From: Eikenella exigua
GTDB taxonomy: Bacteria > Pseudomonadota > Gammaproteobacteria > Burkholderiales > Neisseriaceae
NCBI RefSeq assembly: GCF_008805035.1
Contig: NZ_CP038018.1
Span: 1,116,001 to 1,180,000 of the forward strand
DNA length: 64,000 bases
Direction: 5' to 3'
Part shown: one piece after another, positions 33,719 to 43,289 of the stretch
Layout: each line of letters begins with the position of its first letter
Position numbering within the stretch: position 1 is the first letter of the stretch
Made by a program: the position numbers and the translations under genes
Notes under the pieces: generated by a model
Databases searched by the model: none
Told to the model about the DNA's origin: nothing
The model's input: the letters and a program-made list of their open reading frames with translations, nothing else

Positions 33719-35842
33719 TTAGTAGCGCAGAACGTTACCTTCACTGCCCATGATTCTCGGGGTGATGAAGATCAGTAATTCGTTTTTCTCATTGTTGCGC
33801 TTAGTACCACGGAACAAGGGGCCAACGAGCGGAATATCACCCAACAACGGTACTTTATACTGAGTATTGGAGTTGTCTTCCTCATAGATACCACCCAAGA
33901 TAATAGTGCCACCATCTTCTACCATGGCACGGGTAGTCAGCTCTTTGGTGCTGATACACGGAGTGCCTAATACGCTACAACCCTGATCCACAGAGTCTTT
34001 ATTCAGCTTGATATCCATAATCACATTGCCATCAGGCGTGATTTGCGGAGTAACGGTCAAGCCCAATACAGCTTCTTTGAAGCTGGTACTGGTAGCACCA
34101 CTGGAAGAAGCTTCTTGGTAAGGAATTTCCAGACCAGCTTTAATGGTTGCTTCTTTACGGTCTTGAGTCAGCACGCGCGGACTAGAAATAATCTTGCCAC
34201 GGTTTTGCTCCTGCATGGCAGTCAACTCCAAACCAAGTGCACCGGAAGACAAGGCACGAACAATGGTCAGCGAAGAAGTCGCAGATGCTGCCGGCAGATT
34301 CACGTTCGGAGCAAGGTTAAAGATGTTACCGGTGGTGCTGGAGCCCCCACCCAAACCACTACCTACTCGGGTTGAGCCGAATTTACGATCATAACCAAAT
34401 TTCACACCCAATGCACGGGAGAAGCCATCTTTAGCTTCAACAATACGAGCCTCAATCATCACTTGACGGGCAGGAACATCCAACTGTTCAATTAATCGCT
34501 CAAACTCTTTAATAACGTTTTGATTATCCTTAATAATCAAAGTATTAGTAGCCGGATCAATAACAGCAGAACCACGACTGCTCAATAAAGAGTTACTGTT
34601 ATTACTGTTATTGGATCCACCATTCTCATTAATATTCAAAATTTTGCGGAATTCATTAACATCTTTATACTTCAACTGAAATGTACGAGACACCAGCGGA
34701 CCAAGCTCTTCGATACGTTTAGCACCTTCCAAAGCTTTAAGATCAATTTCTCGAAATTCATCAGCAGGAGCAACACGGATAATATTACCGTTACGACGTG
34801 ACTCTAGCCCGCGTGATTGCATTACCAAGTCCAAAGCCTGATCCCAAGGCACATCTTTTAATGACAAGGTCATCTTGCCAGAAACACTGTCACTAGCCAC
34901 AATGTTCATATTGGATTCTTTAGCTAAAATTTGCAGAATGGTACGCACATCTACGTCTTGGAAATCTAAAGAAACACGTTTTCCGGTAAAGTTACGGTTG
35001 CGATTACGGTTGATACCACCTTCGGCCACTACAGATTTGGGAGAAACGGTAATAGTATACCGACCAGCAGACTGGCTGGTTTTATGCTCCCAGCCGCCTT
35101 GATTTTTAATGGTAATCTCAGTATCGTTACCTAAACGGCGCAAACTGATAGTCCGAACCGGTGTGCTGAAATCGGTCACATCCAAATTGCGCTGAGCAGC
35201 AATCGGCAATTGGTTATTTTTCAGTAAAATAACCAGGTTATTTGAACGTTGTTTGATTTCAGGAGTGCCACGATAGCCGGCGGTATTAATTTCAATCACA
35301 CCTGAATTATTTGCACCTTTGTGAAAATCAACTGCTACGTTTGCAGTATTGCTGCCAAGAGCAGTTTGTCCTGCGGCAGGCTTACTCTCAGTTACACCCA
35401 GAGACTCTTGCTGAATCTGGTTGTTGGGTGCAGTAGTTCTGGCAGCTGCAGAAGATGCTTGACCAGACTCGTTCAGATAAATCCAAACTTCGTTACCTTT
35501 GATTTCAGCATTGTATTGCCCTGGTCTGTTTAAGTTGAGCAAAACACGGGTCTTATTGCCGTCTTGAGCAACTGCGATTTGGCTGAGCAAGGAGTCATTA
35601 TATTGAAGTACCGGTTGGCTAAGATTAGCACCGGTATTTTGGAAATCCAAAGCAATACGAGCAGGCGTAGTAGTAATGAAACCGCTAGGCTTCAACACAT
35701 CCCGATCGAAATGGATTTTGATAACTTTTTGATTATTTGGCAAAGCAGAGACATTAATATCTGTAATATTACCAGCTAGTACGCCTTGCATGGCCAAGCC
35801 CATACCTAAAGCAGTTAGATATTGCAGTTTTTTGATTTTCAT
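33719..35842 (-). CDS. pilQ: Type IV pilus secretin PilQ
   Basis: Outer-membrane secretin through which the pilus fibre exits and through which transforming DNA is thought to enter. The 707-residue product has a signal peptide (to about 24), two AMIN domains (about 30-115 and 170-255), STN-like N0 (about 290-350), an N1 domain (about 375-460) and the secretin core (about 480-700) with VPLLGDIPLVGPLF and ITPRIMG near its end. A low-complexity asparagine/serine loop (NNSNNSNSLL) interrupts N1. Last gene of pilMNOPQ. Confidence 0.96.
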   Translation of the reverse strand: MKIKKLQYLTALGMGLAMQGVLAGNITDINVSALPNNQKVIKIHFDRDVLKPSGFITTTPARIALDFQNTGANLSQPVLQYNDSLLSQIAVAQDGNKTRVLLNLNRPGQYNAEIKGNEVWIYLNESGQASSAAARTTAPNNQIQQESLGVTESKPAAGQTALGSNTANVAVDFHKGANNSGVIEINTAGYRGTPEIKQRSNNLVILLKNNQLPIAAQRNLDVTDFSTPVRTISLRRLGNDTEITIKNQGGWEHKTSQSAGRYTITVSPKSVVAEGGINRNRNRNFTGKRVSLDFQDVDVRTILQILAKESNMNIVASDSVSGKMTLSLKDVPWDQALDLVMQSRGLESRRNGNIIRVAPADEFREIDLKALEGAKRIEELGPLVSRTFQLKYKDVNEFRKILNINENGGSNNSNNSNSLLSSRGSAVIDPATNTLIIKDNQNVIKEFERLIEQLDVPARQVMIEARIVEAKDGFSRALGVKFGYDRKFGSTRVGSGLGGGSSTTGNIFNLAPNVNLPAASATSSLTIVRALSSGALGLELTAMQEQNRGKIISSPRVLTQDRKEATIKAGLEIPYQEASSSGATSTSFKEAVLGLTVTPQITPDGNVIMDIKLNKDSVDQGCSVLGTPCISTKELTTRAMVEDGGTIILGGIYEEDNSNTQYKVPLLGDIPLVGPLFRGTKRNNEKNELLIFITPRIMGSEGNVLRY

Positions 35843-35863
35843 AGCGTAAATCCCTTGATAAGT

Positions 35864-36403
35864 TTAATTAGGTTTTGATTGATTAGAAGCATCTGGAGTT
35901 GTGTTCAGTTCCAACTCCGCTGTTCGACGTTGCCATGCACCATAGCTGTCTTCAGTTACCTCCGATAAAATCAGCTTATCCGGCGTAATAGCTGTAATTT
36001 GTCCGTAGTTTTGACCGAGATAATTGCCAACATGTACGGTATAGGTATGCCCACCGGCTTCAACAAAAGCAGAAACCTGCCCACCCCGCTTAATAGAGCC
36101 CACATAACGCAAGCTTTCCAAACTAAAGTTCTCCAAAATCTCTTTTGGCCTATCGGGGTTCGGAGCATTAATACCTGATTGCTGATTCACACGAAGCCGC
36201 TTTGAATCAAATATATTCAAACCATTAATAACAGGATCTATATACTCAGGCGACTTTGAAATAGTTGGTACCTGAGGTTGACGAACTTTATTTTTTGCTT
36301 CCGCCCGGGCGTTATCCATCCACTGCTGCAAATCACCCTCTGCCAAAGAACAGGCCGTCAGCAAAAAAATAATAGCTAAGAACCTTAGTATATTTTTCTT
36401 CAT
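35864..36403 (-). CDS. pilP: Type IV pilus lipoprotein PilP
   Basis: Inner-membrane lipoprotein linking PilN/PilO to PilQ. The 179-residue product has a lipobox (LLTAC, cysteine at about 18), a long unstructured stretch (about 25-85) and a C-terminal beta-sandwich (VGSIKRGGQVSAFVEAGG). Between pilO and pilQ in the operon. The gene is visibly AT-rich compared with flanking regions. Confidence 0.94.
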   Translation of the reverse strand: MKKNILRFLAIIFLLTACSLAEGDLQQWMDNARAEAKNKVRQPQVPTISKSPEYIDPVINGLNIFDSKRLRVNQQSGINAPNPDRPKEILENFSLESLRYVGSIKRGGQVSAFVEAGGHTYTVHVGNYLGQNYGQITAITPDKLILSEVTEDSYGAWQRRTAELELNTTPDASNQSKPN

Positions 36404-36433
36404 TATAAAATCCTTTATAAAGAACCATTCTTA

Positions 36434-37048
36434 TCATTCAGCTTGTGATGCAGCTGATGCAGCAGCCACCTCACTCTGCGCCAACGCCTTATAGGTATTA
36501 GCATTAGCAGTCAAAGTGAGTACGCCATTACTATCTTTTGCATCTGCAGGAGCAAGATTGATCTTATCCAAAGTTACGATACGGGACAGACGACCCACAT
36601 CACGTATAAATTGTGCAATTTGATCATAATTTCCCGAAATGGAAATCTCATAAGGCAATTGTTGTACGTTATCAAGATCCACTGGGGGCAGAGGCTTCAC
36701 ACTATTCATCCGCATACTGTTTTTGGCCCCAGCTTGATGCAGCTCCTGAATCAGGTTCGGAATTTCTGCATCAGTTGGCAGCTGCTTCAGCAACACATTA
36801 AATGCAGTTCGGATTTTTTCCAATTCATCTTTCAAAACCGGCAGATTAGCCGCTTGATCAGCTTTACTCTGATAGTCCTGCTTCAACTGCTCTTCTTTCT
36901 GCTGCAAGGTTTCAAACTCTTCCCACTGCTCTTTAAACAAAACAAAGTAGCCTGCAACTAAAAGAAGAATAACAATAACAATACCAGCCCCAAGCTGAAC
37001 CAGCTTGTTCTGTTTATATAGGGTGTTAAGGTCAATTTTTTGTGCCAT
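36434..37048 (-). CDS. pilO: Type IV pilus assembly protein PilO
   Basis: Bitopic inner-membrane protein. The 204-residue product has one membrane segment (about 19-36, AGIVIVILLLVAGYFVLF), a coiled coil (about 40-85) and a ferredoxin-like periplasmic domain with LPYEISISGNYDQIAQFIRD. It dimerises with PilN in the alignment complex. An alanine-rich tail ends the protein. Confidence 0.94.
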   Translation of the reverse strand: MAQKIDLNTLYKQNKLVQLGAGIVIVILLLVAGYFVLFKEQWEEFETLQQKEEQLKQDYQSKADQAANLPVLKDELEKIRTAFNVLLKQLPTDAEIPNLIQELHQAGAKNSMRMNSVKPLPPVDLDNVQQLPYEISISGNYDQIAQFIRDVGRLSRIVTLDKINLAPADAKDSNGVLTLTANANTYKALAQSEVAAASAASQAE

Positions 37049-37063
37049 GATTTCATCCTTCCA

Positions 37064-37753
37064 TTAATTCGCAGGGGAGGAAGTGGCTGTAGCAGATGAC
37101 GCAGGCGCTACAGGCGTATTAGGTATTGATGCAGAAACGTCGCTGGCAACAGAAGCAGCCTCTGACGACATCACAACAGGAGCAACATTCGCATAGTCGC
37201 CATTCATCGGTGCAGAAGCAGAAACTGCTACGGTCAATTCAAATTCTTGCACTGATTCTACTTTATTGATGCGATCTAATGAGGGCTGACCAAATACATT
37301 GGTACTCGGGATCACACGCATGAGATCGGCAATTTTGCTATCGCTGGTAGCTTTGCCTGACAGGGTATAAGTACTGACATCTTTTGCCTTAATCCCTGTA
37401 AGGTAAATACCTTCAGGTGCAACAGTATTCAGAGAATCAATCATCCTAGCCGCTTCAAAACGTTTATTTTCCAGTTCTTCTACTTTGGCTTTCCGAGCCA
37501 AGAAGTCACGTTTCTCAGCTTCCAAGGTTTCTACTTCCTTGATTTGAATATCTAGTTGCTCGATACCAGCAGTTAACTGCCGATTGCGGGACTCTTGGTT
37601 CAAAATCAAGCCGCTAAGCGATACATAAGTAAACACCAACAAACCAACTCCTATCAAACCGGAAAATACCATCAGCCTGGTAAACTGAGCTTTTTTCTGC
37701 TTATCCTGCTCCTCACGATAAGGGAGCATATTCAGTTGAATCAATGGAATCAT
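37064..37753 (-). CDS. pilN: Type IV pilus assembly protein PilN
   Basis: The 229-residue product begins MIPLIQLNMLPYREEQDKQK, the short cytoplasmic tail (INLLPYR-like) that binds PilM, followed by one membrane segment (about 27-47), a coiled coil and a periplasmic domain (GIYLTGIKAKDVSTYTLSGK). The C-terminal 40 residues are Ala/Ser/Pro-rich. One base separates it from pilM. Confidence 0.94.
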   Translation of the reverse strand: MIPLIQLNMLPYREEQDKQKKAQFTRLMVFSGLIGVGLLVFTYVSLSGLILNQESRNRQLTAGIEQLDIQIKEVETLEAEKRDFLARKAKVEELENKRFEAARMIDSLNTVAPEGIYLTGIKAKDVSTYTLSGKATSDSKIADLMRVIPSTNVFGQPSLDRINKVESVQEFELTVAVSASAPMNGDYANVAPVVMSSEAASVASDVSASIPNTPVAPASSATATSSPAN

Positions 37754-37754
37754 T

Positions 37755-38855
37755 TTACAATCCTCTTACAGCCAATCCAAATGCAACAGTTAGTTGCCCG
37801 GATTCCAAATTAAATTTCGAAGTTTCGGTTTGTTTGCTGCCTCGTGTGCTAGCAATAGGCTCCACTTGTTGAGTAGAGATATTTGTTTGAGCGTACACGC
37901 TTTTTGCAAGACCGAAAGGCTGCATAAACGGACATCCAGAAATCAAGATGTGCTTAATGCTATCTTGGTAATCACTGCTAACCGTGGTGTAATAGAATTG
38001 CAGAACCCTTTGGATTTCCTGAGTAAGCTGACTATTAAAGTGATCAGCTACTGCGCCTTGGAAATCTGCGGGCTTATTGCTTTTGAAACGCATACTCCAC
38101 GCATCATCCTCGCTCAATTTATATTGGCGCTGGATATTGTGGGTCAGCTGCTTGTTGCCAAAATTGGTTTCTTGTTTATAAACAAGATTGCCATTTTGGA
38201 GGATCAAAGCTTTGGTCTGATCTTCATCTACATGGAAGATAGCCAGTTTTTGATGTTCCAAATCGGGAGCGAATTGATCGATCCAAACAGAGAAAGCATT
38301 TACAACAGCGAAAGTATCCACATCCATTTGTGTCAATGGAATATCAGCATCCGAGAACAAGTCTGTGCGCAAATCCACATCGTCGCGCTTGGCGGCGGCC
38401 ATCACGATTTCCTGCACATTACCGTTTTGCAATTCAGCAGTAACTTGGAAATCATAGCTCAGATTATCGGAGCCGATGGTTTGGCTGGCTTCCAGTTCAA
38501 CGAACTCATCTATCGGCAAATCAGAACTACGAACATCATAAGTAATCGTTTGTATGTTGGTTAGAGCTTGCGGCAAGGCTGCTGTTACATTCTTGCAACC
38601 ACTACCGAGCTGTTGGTAAGCTTGTTGTAAATATGACACGAGTTGGTCATGATCTTCGATGTTGCCGTTTATAATAACGCCTTTAGGTAGGGGCTGGATG
38701 GTGTAATTTTCCAACCGAAGATTACCCGGAACGCTGCCAACAAGATGTACCATATTAATGGCGGTTGGCGTAATATCCACGCCCAAGCAGCCTTTACTGC
38801 CAAAAGATATTTTAGTCTTTTGTTTTGATTTTCTTGGTTTTTTTAATATTCGCAT
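37755..38855 (-). CDS. pilM: Type IV pilus assembly protein PilM
   Basis: Actin-like cytoplasmic protein of the pilus alignment complex. The 366-residue product has a basic leader (RILKKPRKSKQKTK), then GCLGVDITPTAINMVHL (actin-like phosphate 1 region), FVELEASQTIG and a late HILISGCPFMQPFGLAKSV. It begins the pilMNOPQ operon and is divergent from ponA, the neisserial arrangement. Confidence 0.94.
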   Translation of the reverse strand: MRILKKPRKSKQKTKISFGSKGCLGVDITPTAINMVHLVGSVPGNLRLENYTIQPLPKGVIINGNIEDHDQLVSYLQQAYQQLGSGCKNVTAALPQALTNIQTITYDVRSSDLPIDEFVELEASQTIGSDNLSYDFQVTAELQNGNVQEIVMAAAKRDDVDLRTDLFSDADIPLTQMDVDTFAVVNAFSVWIDQFAPDLEHQKLAIFHVDEDQTKALILQNGNLVYKQETNFGNKQLTHNIQRQYKLSEDDAWSMRFKSNKPADFQGAVADHFNSQLTQEIQRVLQFYYTTVSSDYQDSIKHILISGCPFMQPFGLAKSVYAQTNISTQQVEPIASTRGSKQTETSKFNLESGQLTVAFGLAVRGL

Positions 38856-38986
38856 CTTTAAGTCTCCCTTTGAAAGACCAATTGAACGGTCACAGGCAAA
38901 TTTATATCAGGTTTTGCGTTTTCTTGCATAAATTAAGGTATAGTTTACTTTAATCAAAGTACTTATTGATAGAAAAATTTGTAACT

Positions 38987-41353
38987 ATGTTTAGAAAAAT
39001 ATTTAAAACTGTCTTTGGATTATTATTGGGGCTAGCCTTGTTCGGTATCGGATTGCTGGCTATTGCAGTTTTAGCAACCTACCCGAAACTACCCAGCTTA
39101 GAGATAGTAACAAATTATCAACCCAGGATGCCGCTAACTATTTATTCATCAGATGGCAAGCTCATCGGCATGTATGGCGAAGAGCGCCGTGCGTTTACTA
39201 AAATCGACGAATTCCCACCGATATTGATCAATGCCGTTATCGCTGCAGAAGATAAACGCTTCTATCAACACTGGGGGGTAGACGTTACTGGCGTGGCGCG
39301 TGCTCTGATTGGCAACTTCCGTGCCGGCGGTGTGCAATCTGGTGCCAGTACTATTACCCAGCAGGTAGCCCGCAACTTTTACCTCACCAACGAGCGCAGC
39401 TACCGCCGTAAGTTCAATGAGGCATTATTGGCCTACAAAATCGAGCAATCGCTAAGCAAACAACAGATTTTGGAGCTGTATTTCAACCAAATCTACTTGG
39501 GTCAGCGTGCCTACGGCTTTGCTGCCGCTTCGCAGATTTACTTCAATAAGCCAGTTAAAGAACTGACTTTGGCCGAAGCCACCATCCTGGCCGGCCTGCC
39601 TAAAGCACCTTCTTCTTTCAACCCGATCGTGAACCCCGAACGTGCCCGTTTGCGCCAGCGTTATATTCTCAACAATATGGTTGAAGAAAAGATGATTACG
39701 CCCGCGGAACGTGACCAAGCGCTGGCTGAAGAATTGCATTACCGACGCCAACAGGTAGAGATTGACCAAAACTCTCTATATGTAGCTGAAATGGTTCGCC
39801 AAGAAATGTACGATCGATACGGCGAAGATGCCTATACTCAAGGCTTCCGTGTGTACACCACCGTTAGCTCAGAAAGCCAAAGAGTGGCCACCCTAGCCCT
39901 GCGCCGTGCCCTGAAAGGCTTCGGGCTGGGTGCTTATCGTGGTGCAGAAGCATTTATCGATTTAAAAACGATAGAAGCCGACGCCTTGGATGAAAACCTA
40001 GATCAATATCTGGATACAGTTTACACTGTAGCTGGTCTACAACCGGCTGTGGTGTTGCAAGCCAACCGCTCTTCGATAGAGGCCTACACACAAGGCGGCA
40101 ACCGCATCAAAATCAGCGGCAATGCACTCAACTATGTAGCGCGTACTATCAACAACGGTAAAGACAATGCCATCCGCCCCGGTGCGGTTATCCGCGTGCG
40201 CAAACTCGATCGCGGCTGGCAAATCAGCCAAATGCCCGAGCTGCAAGGCGCATTTGTGGCATTAGACAGCAAAACTGGCGCCATCCGCGCCTTGGTGGGC
40301 GGTTTCGACTTCCATAGTAAGAGCTTCAACCGTGCCACTCAGGCCGAGCGCCAGCCCGGATCTACCTTCAAGCCCTTTGTGTACTCCGCTGCTTTGGCCA
40401 AAGGGATGACTGCCGCCACCACCATCAATGATGCCCCGATCGAATTGCCCGGCATGGGTAGCGGCGGCCGTCCGTGGCGTCCGAAAAACTCTGATGGCCG
40501 CTACTCTGGCTTCATCACCCTACGCCAGGCGCTTACTGCGTCTAAAAATATGGTTTCTATCCGCATCGTGATGGCACTCGGTGTGCACGAAGTGCATCAA
40601 TACGTACAGCGTTTCGGCTTCAATGCCCGCCAGGTTCCCGATTCGCTGTCTATGGCCTTGGGTAGTGGCGTGGCTACCCCGCTGCAAATGGCGCAGGCCT
40701 ATGCCGTATTTGCCAACGGCGGCTATAAAGTATCGCCCTATGTGATTGACCGTATTGAAAATAACCAAGGCCGTCTGCATGCCCAGATGAAACCTTTGGT
40801 GGCCGGCGAAAGCGCGCCGCAGGTTATTGATCCGCGCAACGCCTACATCATGTATACCATCATGCAAGACGTGGTGCGCCGAGGTACCGGTGCCCGCGCC
40901 AACGCACTGGGCCGACGTGATATTGCCGGTAAAACCGGTACCACCAACGAAAACAAAGATGCCTGGTTTGCCGGTTTCAATCCCGACTTGGTGGGCGTGG
41001 TGTATATCGGTTTCGACAAACCGCGCAGCATGGGCCGCGCCGGCTTTGGCGGCACGATCGCCCTGCCCGTATGGGTGGAATACATGCGCTACGCACTCAA
41101 AGGAGTACCGCAAACAGGCATGCCGATGCCCGCGAAGATTGTCCGCAATGGCGGCGAATACTTCCTGCAAGAGCAGCAGAGCACCAGCCCGCGCCTGGCT
41201 ATCGACAACCGTGGCGCCACTCCTGATGCCGAAGATATCCAAGCCGCAGGCGGCGATCCGGTGATCCCGGAAGAAACCGCGGTAGAGCCGGTACAGCCGC
41301 AAAACGGCGGTGGTGGCGCAGTACCCTCGCAAGAGATTGACGCTCTGTTCTAA
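38987..41353 (+). CDS. ponA: Penicillin-binding protein 1A
   Basis: Bifunctional peptidoglycan synthase. The 788-residue product has one membrane anchor (about 7-30), a GT51 transglycosylase domain (about 50-225: EDKRFYQHWGVD with Glu88, GGVQSGASTITQQVARNFY) and a transpeptidase domain with STFK (Ser459), SKN (519-521) and KTGTT (649-653). Start: a TTG at 38966 is in frame, but the ATG at 38987 gives the neisserial MFRKIFKT start. Divergent from pilM; followed by a DUS-pair terminator. The C terminus is Pro/Gly-rich. Confidence 0.96.
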   Translation: MFRKIFKTVFGLLLGLALFGIGLLAIAVLATYPKLPSLEIVTNYQPRMPLTIYSSDGKLIGMYGEERRAFTKIDEFPPILINAVIAAEDKRFYQHWGVDVTGVARALIGNFRAGGVQSGASTITQQVARNFYLTNERSYRRKFNEALLAYKIEQSLSKQQILELYFNQIYLGQRAYGFAAASQIYFNKPVKELTLAEATILAGLPKAPSSFNPIVNPERARLRQRYILNNMVEEKMITPAERDQALAEELHYRRQQVEIDQNSLYVAEMVRQEMYDRYGEDAYTQGFRVYTTVSSESQRVATLALRRALKGFGLGAYRGAEAFIDLKTIEADALDENLDQYLDTVYTVAGLQPAVVLQANRSSIEAYTQGGNRIKISGNALNYVARTINNGKDNAIRPGAVIRVRKLDRGWQISQMPELQGAFVALDSKTGAIRALVGGFDFHSKSFNRATQAERQPGSTFKPFVYSAALAKGMTAATTINDAPIELPGMGSGGRPWRPKNSDGRYSGFITLRQALTASKNMVSIRIVMALGVHEVHQYVQRFGFNARQVPDSLSMALGSGVATPLQMAQAYAVFANGGYKVSPYVIDRIENNQGRLHAQMKPLVAGESAPQVIDPRNAYIMYTIMQDVVRRGTGARANALGRRDIAGKTGTTNENKDAWFAGFNPDLVGVVYIGFDKPRSMGRAGFGGTIALPVWVEYMRYALKGVPQTGMPMPAKIVRNGGEYFLQEQQSTSPRLAIDNRGATPDAEDIQAAGGDPVIPEETAVEPVQPQNGGGGAVPSQEIDALF

Positions 41354-41375
41354 ACCAAACGCTCTGCCTGATTGA

Positions 41376-41422
41376 AAAGGCTACCTGAAACCCTATCCGG
41401 TATTTTCAGGTAGCCTTTTTCT
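41376..41422 (+). terminator. DUS-pair terminator of ponA
   Basis: AAAAGGCTACCTGAAA, a short spacer with CCGG, then TTTTCAGGTAGCCTTTTTC. Hairpin with T-run 23 bases after the stop. Confidence 0.75.
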
Positions 41423-41499
41423 CTAATCGAAATATATGCGGCATCACCAAGCCAATCACAGTTGCCGCGTGGGCATCAAGTGACTTGTTCTGCGCCACA

Positions 41500-41588
41500 G
41501 GCTACCTGAAAACATAAGGCTTCAACCAAGTTCTAACGAGCTTTGCCCGTTCCCGCAAAGCCAACAATTTATTTTCAGGTAGCCTCTG
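41500..41588. repeat. DUS-flanked repeat, drifted copy
   Basis: Inverted DUS copies enclose GGCTTCAACCAAGTTCTAAC and CGAGCTTTGCCC then CCCGCAAAGCC, a drifted version of the unit. Confidence 0.45.
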
Positions 41589-41937
41589 ACTCAACAGAAT
41601 GATCTGCCTGCCAGATACCATCCAAGCAACAACATAACAACAAAACTGCATTTTAAAAACTAAACGCCATTAAATAAGCAATAATGTGAGAATATGCCAA
41701 AACCCAGGCGCACAAAAATCGCAAACCATATAGTCAAGCCAAGTCCCTGCCCTGTATAATTCCGCCTCCGGCCGCTACAGATTTGGGCGGCCGTTTCATT
41801 TTCCTGCCCCAGGGTGTGGCAGAAGCAATGATTTGTTCCTACAGGGCGGTGAGCCACAGACAGCAAGGCAAGCCAACGCAGTAGGAAGCAATGCAGTGCT
41901 TTAACCATACCGAAAACCACTCCATACCCACATCACC
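41589..41937. other. Gene-free stretch before the amino-acid permease
   Basis: No credible ORF. A TGTATAATTCC (-10-like, about 41753) and CAGACAGCAAGGCAAGCCAA followed by CGCAG at 41850-41875 resembling the core of a Correia element are the only landmarks. Confidence 0.4.
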
Positions 41938-43155
41938 ATGAATCAAAAACCCTCCGTACTCGGCGGCGCCATGATTATCGCCGGCACTGTAATCGGCGCC
42001 GGTATGCTCGCCAACCCCACCGCCACTGCCGGCATCTGGTTTGTCGGCTCGCTCATCGTGCTGCTCTACACCTGGTTTTCCATGCTCTCCAGTGGCCTGA
42101 TGATTCTCGAAGCCACCACCCACTACCCGCCCGGCGCCAACTTCGACACCATCGTTAAAGACCTGCTCGGCCGCGGCTGGAGCATCATCACCGGCCTTTC
42201 CGTGGCCTTCGTGCTCTACCTGCTTACCTACGCCTACATCTTCACCGGCGGCAACCTCACTGCCCAAGCCCTCCAAGCGCCGCTATGGGTAGGGCAGATT
42301 GTGTTTGCCCTCATCTTCGCCGGTTGCGTATGGTGGTCCACCTTTTGGGTAGACCGCGGCACCACCATCCTCATCGGCGGCATGATTATGACCTTCCTCT
42401 GGGCCAACGGCGGCCTGCTCCTTTCCGCCCAGCCCGCCATATTATTCGATACTGCCGGCAGCGAAAACGGCAGCTACTGGATCTATCTCGGCACCGCCCT
42501 GCCCGTCTGCCTCGCCTCCTTCGGCTTCCACGGCAACGTGTCCGGCCTGTTCGACTACTTCCGGGGCGACGCCAAAAAAGTGGCCCGCTCGCTCTGGCTC
42601 GGTACCTTGGTGGCGCTGGTAATCTACGCCCTCTGGCAGTTCGCCGTGCAAGGCAACCTGCCGCGCAGCCAGTTCGGCCCCGTGATTGCCGCGCAAGACA
42701 ACGTGGCCGCCCTGCTCGCCGCCCTCGCCCAAGTGGCTGGCAGCGGGCTGGTGCGCGTGCTCTCCCTGTTTTCCTACATGGCCATCGCCTCCTCCTTCCT
42801 CGGCGTAACCCTCGGCCTGCTCGACTACCTCACCGACCTGTTCGGCTTCGGCACCAGCCGCGCCGGCCGCAGCAAAGCCGCCGCCCTCACCTTCCTGCCT
42901 CCGCTCGTTGCCTGCCTGCTGTTCCCCACCGGCTTCGTGCTCGCCATCAGCTACGTCGGCTTTGCCGCCACCGTGTGGACGGCATTCGTGCCCGCCCTGC
43001 TGCTCTACGCCTGCCGCAAAAAATTCGGCGAAGGCAAAGGCTACCGCGTGTACGGCGGGAAATGGCTGATGGCTTGGGTGTTCTTCTTCGGGCTGGCCAA
43101 CGTAGCCGCCCAAATCCTCAGCCGTGCCAATATCCTGCCCGTATTTAATGGCTGA
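41938..43155 (+). CDS. Aromatic amino-acid transporter (Mtr/TnaB/TyrP family)
   Basis: Proton symporter of tryptophan or tyrosine. The 405-residue product has about eleven membrane segments and the HAAAP family opening SVLGGAMIIAGTVIGAGMLA, then SSGLMILEA and ASFGFHGNVSGLFDYF. Which aromatic amino acid it takes cannot be read from sequence. Single gene; no attenuator or TyrR-type box seen. Confidence 0.9.
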   Translation: MNQKPSVLGGAMIIAGTVIGAGMLANPTATAGIWFVGSLIVLLYTWFSMLSSGLMILEATTHYPPGANFDTIVKDLLGRGWSIITGLSVAFVLYLLTYAYIFTGGNLTAQALQAPLWVGQIVFALIFAGCVWWSTFWVDRGTTILIGGMIMTFLWANGGLLLSAQPAILFDTAGSENGSYWIYLGTALPVCLASFGFHGNVSGLFDYFRGDAKKVARSLWLGTLVALVIYALWQFAVQGNLPRSQFGPVIAAQDNVAALLAALAQVAGSGLVRVLSLFSYMAIASSFLGVTLGLLDYLTDLFGFGTSRAGRSKAAALTFLPPLVACLLFPTGFVLAISYVGFAATVWTAFVPALLLYACRKKFGEGKGYRVYGGKWLMAWVFFFGLANVAAQILSRANILPVFNG

Positions 43156-43244
43156 TCCCCGCCAAAAATTTCAGGTAGCCTTCGGATAGCGGCTACCTGA
43201 AAAATGATGGGGAACAGGCTTTCCTCCATCTACAACAAAACGAA

Positions 43245-43277
43245 AGGCTACCTGAAAATTTTCAGGTAGCCTTTTGC
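43245..43277. terminator. DUS inverted-pair terminator between convergent genes
   Basis: AAAGGCTACCTGAAAA joined to TTTTCAGGTAGCCTTTT. It sits between the converging permease and cytX genes and can end both. Confidence 0.75.
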
Positions 43278-43289
43278 TCTTGGTGCTAC

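Noticed and set aside
41660..41920. 86-codon minus-strand ORF before the permease
   Set aside because: Overlaps a promoter-like region and Correia-like core; no family or ribosome site.
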